Origin: Baffinella frigidus
Lineage: Eukaryota; Cryptophyceae; Cryptomonadales; Baffinellaceae
Length of the DNA: 17,141 nt
Direction of reading: 5' to 3'
Assembly (NCBI GenBank): GCA_026770585.1
Contig: MU647382.1
Location: 80,417-97,557 of the forward strand
Shown here: piece by piece, positions 1 to 8,325 of the stretch
Position numbering within the stretch: the stretch's first letter is position 1
Layout of the letters: each line of letters begins with the position of its first letter
The notes under the pieces: model-generated
What the model saw: the letters and a program-made list of their open reading frames with translations, nothing else
What the model was told of the DNA's origin: nothing
The model's database searches: none
Made by a program: the position numbers and the translations under genes

Positions 1-17
1 CTCTCTCTCTCTCTCTC
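1..17. repeat. (CT)n microsatellite
   Basis: The window opens with a pure CT dinucleotide run that probably extends beyond the left edge. Confidence 0.9.
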
Positions 18-33
18 GTTTCGGGATTGGGAC

Positions 34-84
34 CTGCTCCTTGACTGAGAGGAACTTCTTGAAGTTGCCGGTGAAGGCGCACGC
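34..84 (-). CDS. Short minus-strand exon, unknown product
   Basis: Between acceptor TCGCAG and donor GTCCCA (minus strand) lie exactly 17 codons, phase 0 both ends, reading ACAFTGNFKKFLSVKEQ with protein-like composition. It may be a later exon of the gene starting at 2393, or belong to another gene. Nearby fragments with related wording (around 107-126) could be degraded copies, as seen around PRP31 exons. Confidence 0.4.
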
Positions 85-150
85 CTGCGACCAAGAGACA
101 CTCAGTTGCCGGTCGTTCGCAGCTCGTATTAGTCAACCGTGTACCTCTTG

Positions 151-473
151 TGCGCAGCTCCGATTACTCAACCACCACTAATACGCGCTGCCAACGAGAC
201 ACACGCCAGCTGACTGATCGGAGCTTTGACTGGTGCTGCTTTCATAGGATAACGTCCTGAAAACCGGGTAGTTGAGCCTACGGTATTGACTACGGTAGGC
301 CGTAGGCACCCTAGGCCCAGGTTTCTCGTAGGAGCCCCCCTAGGCCCCTACGGCCTACCGTAGGCCCAACTACCCGGTTTTCAGGACGTTACCCTACCAG
401 CTTATGTGATCACCCCTGGCCCAACCCAAGAGCCACACGACACACGCGATTGTTGAGTAATCGGAGCTGCGCA
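151..473. repeat. Inverted repeat enclosing a foldback element
   Basis: A perfect 22-bp inverted pair lies at 151-172 and 452-473 (TGCGCAGCTCCGATTACTCA plus 2 nt). It encloses the foldback at 250-391. The outer region has repeated GAGACACA and CGCAGCTC words. No gene is seen between 85 and 1479. Confidence 0.75.
250..391. mobile_element. Foldback element, CCTACGG family, TA-flanked (copy 1)
   Basis: Long terminal inverted repeats (ACGTCCTGAAAACCGGGTAG and complement) are flanked by TA at 250-251 and 390-391. The centre is built from CCTACGGTAGG palindromes. No open frame, so non-autonomous. Related to 4169-4317 in its inner part but with a different outer stem. Confidence 0.85.
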
Positions 474-492
474 CGAGAGACACATGCCGGTT

Positions 493-632
493 TTATCCGG
501 GGAAACCTATTTTTCTTTCATTTGATGGCAGCGAAAATTACTACACAGTTCGTTCTTACTAGTAATATTAGGGCATTTTTGTAGTTAATTTCGTTGCCAT
601 CAAATGAAAGAAAACTAGGTTTCCCCGGATAA
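493..632. mobile_element. Foldback element with TAATATTAC core (copy A, minus orientation)
   Basis: The outer stem starts TTATCCGGGGAAACCTA and is repeated inverted at 616-632. The inner stem carries TTACTACACA, and the centre has TAATATTAC on the minus strand (562-570). The core is shared with 3838-3961 and 14503-14631; the outer stem is not. Confidence 0.85.
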
Positions 633-738
633 GGTTGGCTAACCCGAGCTGCGAACCAGAGACACTTCTGGGGTAATTGTTGGACACCAAAAACCTCTGC
701 AGTTTGTTCGTGTGGCGGAACCTTGCCCCCCTGAAAAA

Positions 739-925
739 AGAATGCTAGAGGGGCCTGTTTAAAAGCGAGGTGTAGCCTATGTGTAGTAACTTTCGATGGA
801 TTGGTCACGTAACTAGGCGAGATGAGTGCAGACGCGGGGTTGGAAAACCCTATCCTGGTACATAACGCGAGGTTGGAAAACCCTATCCCCCACATGTAAG
901 TAGGCCCCTCTTGCATTCTCGAGTG
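739..925. mobile_element. Foldback element, GAATGCTAGAGG family (copy 1)
   Basis: The ends GAATGCTAGAGGGGCCT (741 on) and its inverted partner (903-919, AGGCCCCTCTTGCATTC) pair imperfectly. Inside are a GTGTAGTAACTTTC word (781-794) and two copies of GGTTGGAAAACCCTATCC. Related to the element at 6024-6229. Confidence 0.65.
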
Positions 926-956
926 GCTGGTGCCAACCCGGGAACCCGGGAACCTG

Positions 957-1470
957 AAAAAATCGAGATACTCGAACGAGGAGGGCTTTTATGGTGTAGG
1001 TTGTAGGGTATAGGGTGCAGGGTGTAGAGTGCAAGGTGCAGGGTGTGAGGTGCAGGGTTTAGGGTGCAGGATTTAGGGTTTAGTGTGTAGGGAGCAGGGT
1101 GTAGGGTGTAGGGTGTAGCGTTTAGCGTTTAGGTTGCAGGTTTTTTGGCGTAGGGTCTAGGGTTTGGAAGCTTGAGGAAGTCTCCGACCTGACTGCAACC
1201 CCTCAATCCTAAACCCTAAGCCCTAAAGCATACCCCGACCGCACCCCTGCACCAAACCAAGCGACCAGCCTCCACAGCCAGTCAAAAAAAACTTCTAGCA
1301 TACATGGATACGCCTGTCTGGCATCATGCCACAGCACCCTACACCCTACACCCTAAACCCTGCACCTCACACCCTGCACCCTGCACCCTGCACCCTGCAC
1401 CCTGCACCCTATACCCTATACCCTACAACCTACACCATAAAAGCTCTCCCCGTTCCAGTATTTCGATTTT
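957..1470. repeat. Large foldback with telomere-like heptamers in its arms
   Basis: A perfect 31-nt inverted match joins 986-1016 and 1413-1443. Weaker pairing extends outward (AAATCGAGATACT against AGTATTTCGATTTT) and inward through runs of GGGTGTA/GGGTGCA heptamers. The spacer 1160-1320 shows no gene. Confidence 0.8.
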
Positions 1471-1479
1471 CTAAAATAC

Positions 1480-1553
1480 CCCGCCTCTTCCCGCCCCGTA
1501 GCCCGCCCTCCGGCCCGCACTGGCACGGCGAGAAGCACAGCGAGACCTCCCAG
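1480..1553 (-). CDS. Possible exon 3 of the divergent gene
   Basis: A GC-rich island on the minus strand between TTTAG and GTATTT. In phase 0 from exon 2 it reads LGGLAVLLAVPVRAGG then RATGREEAG, a short hydrophobic stretch that could be a membrane segment. Two other frames are also open and GC3-rich (one + strand frame reads SGPHWHGEKHSETSQ), so frame and even strand are uncertain. Confidence 0.2.
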
Positions 1554-1838
1554 CTAAATCCTAACCCTACAAAACCCTGCCGGGGTCCCTGCTCGAATCG
1601 CAGCCTAGCTCTCCGGCACACTGCCTACGGGCCTGTCTGTTTGCTAGCATCCCCATCTGCTTCAGTGAGGTTGGCGGACTATTCGCACGTTGACGTGCTG
1701 GGTGCGTGGTACACTCCCGCCAGCTTTGGAGCAAGGACCAGCCCTGGGTGGTCTCACCAAACTGGTGAGACCATAAATCGAGCAAGACAGAGCTAGCAAG
1801 CACCCGTCTCACTTCCCCGCATCCCCACCCCCACTCAC

Positions 1839-2021
1839 CTCCTTCTTGCCCTTGGACGCCATGGGCTTCGCCTTACGAGGCTGGGACGACGGGGGGGAGG
1901 GCTGCTGGCGCGCCGGGGGCGGCGGCGGCGGCGAGGGGGACGCCGCAGCGGGATCCTCAGGAGCAGCGTCCGCAGCTGCACCAGCCCCACGGCGAGCACG
2001 GAACGTCAGATCGGGCAGGGA
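1839..2021 (-). CDS. Divergent unknown gene, exon 2 (Pro/Ala-rich, basic end)
   Basis: Exactly 61 codons lie between acceptor GCCCAG (minus strand) and a consensus donor GTGAGT at 1838-1833, phase 0 at both ends. The peptide starts SLPDLTFRARRGAG, goes through AAPEDPAAASPSPPPPPP, and ends RKAKPMASKGKKE. A TGA just upstream of the acceptor in the same frame supports an exon boundary there. The composition suggests a disordered linker and gives no function. Joining to exon 1 is inferred from matching phase and distance. Confidence 0.55.
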
Positions 2022-2246
2022 CTGGGCGTATCAGTCCTGCAGATGCCTGGTCTGCGTGCGGGGTGCGGTCCCGTGGCGAGAAAGATTCGGACTTACTCGG
2101 AGCCCCTCCGTGGATCGAGGGTGAGGCAGCGAAAAAGGAAAGAGGGGCTGGGCGGCGGAAACAGGCTGGGCCCAGGACTTGGAACGCGTCTTTCAGACCA
2201 CCTGCTCTCAGCAGGACAGGTCCGAGCCCAGGGTCGCGGGACACAC

Positions 2247-2393
2247 GAGGAGGAGATTGTCGCGGAATGGTGGGGGTGCACCGACGGGCTCGGTCGCCTC
2301 GGAGGCGGGGCGCGAGTCATCCTGTGCGAGAGCCGGGGCGGCGAGGAGGCATGCGACGAGGCACAGGGCCAAAAGGAGTGTGGATCGTGCCAT
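2247..2393 (-). CDS. Divergent unknown gene, exon 1 with signal peptide
   Basis: The ATG at 2393-2391 opens MARSTLLLALCLVACLLAAP ALAQDD. The layout is classic: a basic start, a leucine-rich core and an ALA-Q cleavage site near residue 23, so the product should enter the secretory pathway. The mature part begins acidic and Pro/Ala-rich (SRPASEATEPVGAPPPFRD). A possible donor GTGTGT at 2246-2241 ends the exon in phase 0 after 49 codons; without splicing the frame stops at 2208. An in-frame Met 16 codons upstream (2441) would bury the signal peptide, so it was not chosen. The gene is head-to-head with PRP31. I do not recognise the family. Confidence 0.65.
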
Positions 2394-2668
2394 GGCGCGC
2401 GGAGGGACGGACGCGGAGCGGCGGAGGCCGAGTCTACACACTCAAATCCGCAATCCGTGCTCCAAGCCACTTTAGACGTGTGGCCACATTGACTTGTGAG
2501 GATGGTCTCTAAAAGTCAACTCGTGGGTCACAATCAACTTTTGGAGAACTTTTTGGATCGCCCGAGCTCCGCCCGCTTGTCAAAGGCAGCTGTGGAGGGA
2601 TTGCGGAGTGGATCCGCGGGCTTCGGTGCAGACCAGAGGACAACGACGTTCTGATCGAGCGGGCCGCG
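2394..2668. promoter_or_regulatory. Probable bidirectional promoter between divergent genes
   Basis: The 275 bp between the minus-strand ATG (2393) and the PRP31 ATG (2669). It holds no repeat element of the kind filling the introns, apart from AAAGTCAAC-type words near 2510-2545. No clear TATA box is visible. The role is inferred from the head-to-head arrangement; transcription starts are not determined. Confidence 0.45.
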
Positions 2669-2756
2669 ATGGAGCAGTTCCCTGTGCAGTCGCTCACCGA
2701 CCAGTACCTCGCTGACCTCGACGACCTCGATGACTCTGAGGGCGATGCCGTGGAAG
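2669..2756 (+). CDS. PRP31: PRP31 exon 1 (start codon, residues 1-29 plus 1 nt)
   Basis: Encodes MEQFPVQSLTDQYLADLDDL followed by an acidic tail ending DAVE, resembling the LADELLADLEE start of other PRP31 proteins. It ends in phase 1 before donor GTGAGC at 2757. The frame is open upstream of 2669, so an earlier start cannot be excluded; this ATG was chosen because the family protein starts just before the LAD-L motif. Confidence 0.85.
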
Positions 2757-5700
2757 GTGAGCTTCTGCCGGGCGGCGCCTGAATCCCCCCGCCTCCCGCC
2801 CGCTGCCTTGCTTGCGTCAGCTCTCCTACTGTCCCACACGTTCTCCCACCCTGCACCACACGTTTTCAGCAGTCTTACCCTCCCCCAAATCCACGATTCC
2901 CTTCCCTTGCTCCCGCCTTCTGCCGCGGTACCAGTGCCCTACGGGTGAAGCATCGCGCTCTGCGCTTGTCGTTGCCCAAAGAGCCGATTCTCTTATTGCG
3001 CTGCCACACCCCACTGCGAAGACAGGGCGTATCCAGGCGCCGGACACTCGGGCGGATTGCAGAGGAGGGAGGCTTCGGCTCAGATGCCGGAGAATCAAGG
3101 ACGGTGGCGTGCATTGTGGAAGGACGATGAGAGCGCTTGCCTCTAGGCGATCGCGCTGCCACACGCGTCACAGGGGAGGCTAGTGGAGGCTGGTGCACTG
3201 GAGGTCGGCTGGGGTTCAGAGACCGGGAACCCGGCACACTCGCACCACACTCCCCATCACCAGTGATCCACCACCACGGTTCAACTTCGGGGCGTAACCC
3301 CTCCATGACGCCTGGGGACAAAAAGGCGAGAGTGGTGCCGGCAGGCTTTCCGTGCCATGCAACGTCGTTGGTGGGTGCAGGGTGTAGGGTGTAGGGTGTG
3401 GGGTGTGGGGTGTGGGGTGTGGGGTGTGGGGTGTAGGGTGCGGAGTGTAGAGTGTAGGGTGTGGGGTGTAGGGTGAAGAGTTGGTTGGTAACCCCGGCAC
3501 GGCGTGGCGCAGGGGGGGGCGCGGAGGAGGATGACATGGAGGAGGACAAGGAGTTCGACGAGGTGTCTGCTGAGGAGACAGGGGCCAAGGAGCTGTCGCA
3601 GCTCACCAGGCTGTACGGCAGCGAGAAGCTCAAGGGACACCTCACCAAGATGAACGTGCGCGCCCCTCCACGTCCACGCCAGAGTCTTGGAAGGGGTCGC
3701 TAAAAGTCAATTCCCCGGAAGGAATCAGAGGGAAATGTTTACTTTTGGGATAGTTGAACGTCAAAATTGACGGCCCCAAAGGGAGCTACCCCCTCCAGCA
3801 GTCTGGCGTGACATGTCCCCTGGGGGAATTTCAGTGGAAACACTTATAATTTATAAACTGGATTTCAATCAAAATTACTACACGTTTGCTCTAATATTAC
3901 TAGTGAAGATCGTTATGTGTGGTAAATTTCATTGAATCCAGTTTATAAATTATAAGTGTTTGCGTATGAAATTGTCTCTCTATCCTGGGGAGGCTCGTGC
4001 GCCCCCCTCTCAAGCTCCTATCCCTTAAGTGGCCATGCCGACAAATCTGAGGGCCAAGAGGTCCTAGGCAGGTCCTAGGGCCCTACGGTAGGGCGTATGA
4101 GCCTACTGGTCACTTACGGGATACGGGAGCGCGAGGCTCAAGGGCCACCTCGCCAACACTAATAGGGCAATGGACTAAAAATGGGGTAGTTAGGCCTACG
4201 GCATTGCCTAGGACCTCCTACTGTAGGCCAAAATCCTAGGGACTTTTTGGTCATAGGAGCCCTACGGCCTACGGTAGGAAATTCCGTAGGCCTAACTACC
4301 CCATTTTTAGTCCATTAGCCTATAATCCCCCGTTGGTGCTTTGGTGCTTTTATTTACACTCACATCGAAGGCCACAGCCCACCTCACTCTTGAGGAGTTG
4401 GGAGTAATCTACGAATGACGGCGTGTTGGCAGGTGAGCCGGGAGCGCGCGCCGCCGGCGCCCTACACCAAGGAGCACAAGGAGGACTACGCGACTGTCTG
4501 CCTCAGCAACGACTTGGCGTATGAGCTCGAACAGGTCTGAAAGGGGGGCACCACGACATTGGTAAGGTTGTCAAATTGGCATGCACGACCGCGGTGTGCA
4601 GCCTGGGGGGGAGGTGGGACCCTTCACCTTTTTGTAAAGCAAAAGGTTCGGGGTTCGGAGTTCCCCACCCCCCAGGATTGGTGCCAGGGGGGGGGGTAGG
4701 ACGCCCCATAGGTAGTTGATGGTCAAACATGAGCTCGAACAGGTCTGAAAGGGGGGCACCACGACATTCGTAGCCCAAACGCGTTTTGTTGAAACGTCAC
4801 GCCGAAAGCACCCAGTTAACGGCGCCGTTTGCCCCTTTCGAATGCACTAGCACTCATCCTCTAATTCGAGGAACGCCCAATAGGGGTTCTGGGAGAGACC
4901 TTCAATACAGCCAACCAACACGGCAGCCATGTATGTCCAGGGTGTAGGGTTTAGGGTTTAGGGTTTAGGGTTGGTGACTGATCAGTTTAGGGTTTAGGGT
5001 TTAGGTTTGGTGACTGATCAACGGTTGGTGACTGGTTTAGGGTTTAGGGTTTAGGGTTGGTGACTGATCAGTTTAGGGTTTAGGGTTTAGGGTTGGTGAC
5101 TGATGAGAGGGTGTGTTCTGGTTTCAACGAGAGCAGGACTGAACAAAGAGTATTGTCATGCAAAAAGCTTTCGCCAGCGAACCCCTTATTTGGACGCGAC
5201 TCCGTACAAAATTTATAATGGAAAACACTTTAGGGCTTTAAAAGTCCTGAAATTGCCTTTAAAATTATTTTAGAGCCTGTAAGTCCCTCGCCAGCGGACC
5301 ACCTAGGGGGTCCGCTGGCGGAAGCTTTTGGCATTAATTGGTTTGGCCTTCGAAGTCGCAAGGGTCCGCGCCTATCCCTTAAGTGGCCACGCCGTCAAAT
5401 GTGACGGCCAAGAGGTCCTAGGCAGGTCCTACGGCCCTACGGTAGGGCGTATGCGCCTACTGGCCACTTGAGGGATAACCAAATGTGGTATTGATGAAGG
5501 TCTCTCTCTTGACAGGAGACGATGGCTCTCGCCAGAACTACGGGACTCGCTTCCCGGAGCCGGAGGCGTTCATAACCTGGCAAAGAGGCTCGCATAACCT
5601 GATAGAAAGACCCACAACCTGTGGCAACAGCCACGACAGATTCTTGCAAGGGGTTGCAAAAAGTCAATTTCCTCTCAAGGCAGCGGAGCGGTGTCGTGGA

Positions 5701-8283
5701 GGAGGCGAACACACCGTTAACTGATCTCATCCCAACAGGCATTTCATTAAATGCTCGACATGCATACTTTTGGCGTCAGATTTTTTTCCGCTCGTCTAAG
5801 ATTTTTTTCCGCTCGTCTCTCCCTGCGTTCCACGCCAGATTCTTGGAAGGGGTTGCAAAAAGTCAATTTCCCCTCAAGGCAGTGGCTTTCAAAAGTCAAA
5901 GAACACATCCTGTGGTGTTTTAAAAAATTCAACCCCCGCCTGCAATCTGGCGTGGAGGCCGTGCAATCTGCGCGTGGAGGCTAACGAAAAGCGGTCGCGG
6001 CAGGAGGTGATGGCTCGTACGACCCACTCGAGAATGCTAGAGGATCCTATTTACATGTGGGGTTGTAAATATTTGTACCAGGATAAGGTAAAGTAACCTC
6101 CTGGCTGCAATTTGAGCAGAGTCACGTATCAAAAGTCAACTTGCCTTGAGGAGATTAAACTTAAGGACACAAATTCGCGCTTTTAAAAACACGTCGGTTT
6201 TAAATAGGCACCTTTAGCGTTCTCGGGTGGACGTGGGTGCGCCAGAACTTCATGCAAAAAGCTTACGTTAACGGTGTTGTAACTTGGGTACAAAATTTAT
6301 AATGGAAAACATTCTTGGGCTTTAAAAGTCCTGAAACCGCTTTTAAAATCGTTTGAGAGCCCGGTTGACCATCAACGGCTCCAGTAAGCCCACGTTAACC
6401 GACCCCTTAAGGGGTCCGTTAACGTAAGCTTTTCGCATTAAACTACGGGTCTCGCTTCCCGGAGCTGGAGATCCTCACAACCTGAGAAAAAGGCCCACAT
6501 AACCTCATGAAGAGGCTCGGAACCTGACAAAAGAGGCTCGGAACCTGACATAAAGGCCCGTAACCTGACAGAAAGGCCCGTAACCTGTGGCAGGAGACGA
6601 TGGCCCTCACGACGTGGGTGCGGCAGAACTACGGGCCGCGTTTCCCGGAGTTGGAAGCGCTGATCCAGAACCACATGGACTATGTCCGCACCGTCATCCG
6701 CCTCGGTCCCGAAATCTACAGTAGTACCGAGATCTACAGTAGTCCCGAAATCTACAGTAGTACCGAGTCCCGAAATCTACAGTAGTACCATCCGCCTCGG
6801 TACTACTGTAGATTTCGGGACCGCGCGGATTTCACTTCGGGTCGGGGGATCTAAAAAACACACATCCCGCAAAACCGGGATGTGTGCCGCCCGGGACATA
6901 CTTGAGATGGAATGATGGAGTTGGAGGCGCTGATCCAGAGCCACATGGACTACAGGGGTACCTCGCTCATAAGAAACTGCCCCCCCCTTGACTCCCCTGT
7001 CCGCACCGTGATCCGCCTCGGTACTTAACGCGGAAACCGGGTTGATGTAGACCAGCGTGTTGTGCTATTTTTCGGGTGTCATTTTCTGTATGAGCGTCGA
7101 TATAGCTTTACCATAACACAAACCCCACCCCTAAGATAGTGAAAAGGTGGGTTAAATTCAATCTGTTTCCCGGAGCTGGAGGCGCTCATCCAGAAAAATA
7201 GACGGTAGATCGTGAGAGGCCCGCCTCAGGGCAAGCCGGTTTATCCTGAGGTGGGCCTATCTCAGACCTGCTCATCCAGAACCACATGGAATACGTCCGC
7301 ACTGTCATCCGCCTCGGTGCGCATGCTTCATCTTTCACGTCGCTTCGGGCTTAAAAGGCAGCGTTTGGGGGTATATCTGTTTTTACTGGGCCAGACAACG
7401 CGGTGTGGGCCGCCAAATGTGGCGAGTGGCGCCGGAAGTTGAGGGAATTGGAACTTTCGGGTGTCTGAAAACGGTAAATGAGTAAGCCTCCCCCCTCTGC
7501 GCAGGCAACGGCCTCGACATTACCGAGACCCTCAACCCTAGACCCTCAACCGTACACCCTGAACCCTCAACCCTCTCGCACAGGCTACGGTCTTGACATC
7601 ACCTAGACCCTCAACCCTAGACCCTAAACCGTACACCCTCAACCCTGAACCCTCAACCCTCTCGCACAGGCTACGGTCTTGACATCACCAACGTGGACCT
7701 CGCGGGCGTCCTTCCTAGCGCGCCCGCAGTAAAATTATCCTGAACCCAAAGTAAAATTATCCTGAACCCAAAGTAAAATTATCCTGAACCCAAACCCGAA
7801 ACCCGAAACCCTGGTTCTCAGGCAGCAGACCAACGTGGCAGCGACCTCACTAAGTCAATTCGCTCAACTTAACGCAAGACGCTCCATCCTTACTTGGGGA
7901 AGATGTTCTCAACTCTACCCTCTGCGCAGGCAACGGCCTCGACATCACCAACGTGGACCTCTCGGGCGTCCTCCCCAGCGCGACGGTACACACTCACCCT
8001 GAACCCTAACTCGAGACCCGAAACCCGAAACCTGAAACCCGAAAAAAATCGAACCCTGAAACCCGAAACCCGAAACCCGAAACCGACGGTACACCCTCAC
8101 CCTGTACCCCAAAACCTACACTGGAGGGTGCACCCTCACGTCCTCCCACGCGCGACGGTACAACCCAAACCCTAAACCCTGGACCAAGGGTGTCCTTCTA
8201 CTACTGGCACGTCCCGAAATTAGTACCGGGCTGTAAGAAGGCGGTACAAAAAGTTACTACCGTCACGTCCAAAGAAAATAGCC

Positions 8284-8325
<42 letters not shown>

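Larger units (their letters stand above)
6004..6480 (+). pseudogene. Exon 4 copy split by two foldback elements
   Basis: Three pieces line up with exon 4: 6004-6023 (after CAG, GAGGTGATGGCTCGTACGAC), 6230-6249 (GACGTGGGTGCGCCAGAACT) and 6441-6480 (AACTACGGGTCTCGCTTCCC onward). The gaps are filled by the elements at 6024-6229 and 6250-6440. Exon 4 itself is the uninterrupted version. Confidence 0.88.

Noticed and set aside
2043-2512. Overlapping + strand frames of about 149 codons
   Set aside because: They are antisense to the signal-peptide exon and rich in Arg/Gly from GC bias; the minus-strand reading has recognisable structure.
2875-3648. 257-codon minus-strand frame
   Set aside because: It is antisense to PRP31 exon 2 and intron 1 and contains TPHTPHP-type repeats from the heptamer array; no start context or family match.
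3892-3900. Integrated geminivirus or other CRESS-DNA virus
   Set aside because: Only the nonanucleotide in a short foldback is present; no Rep or capsid reading frame is visible near any of the three copies.
4938-5103. A real chromosome end (telomere)
   Set aside because: Tracts are only three to four units, interrupted by a spacer, and lie inside a gene with exons on both sides.
5516-5571. This copy as the true exon 4
   Set aside because: It lacks about 14 nt, shifts frame and has no donor-side half; 6594-6705 has both splice sites and the full family match.
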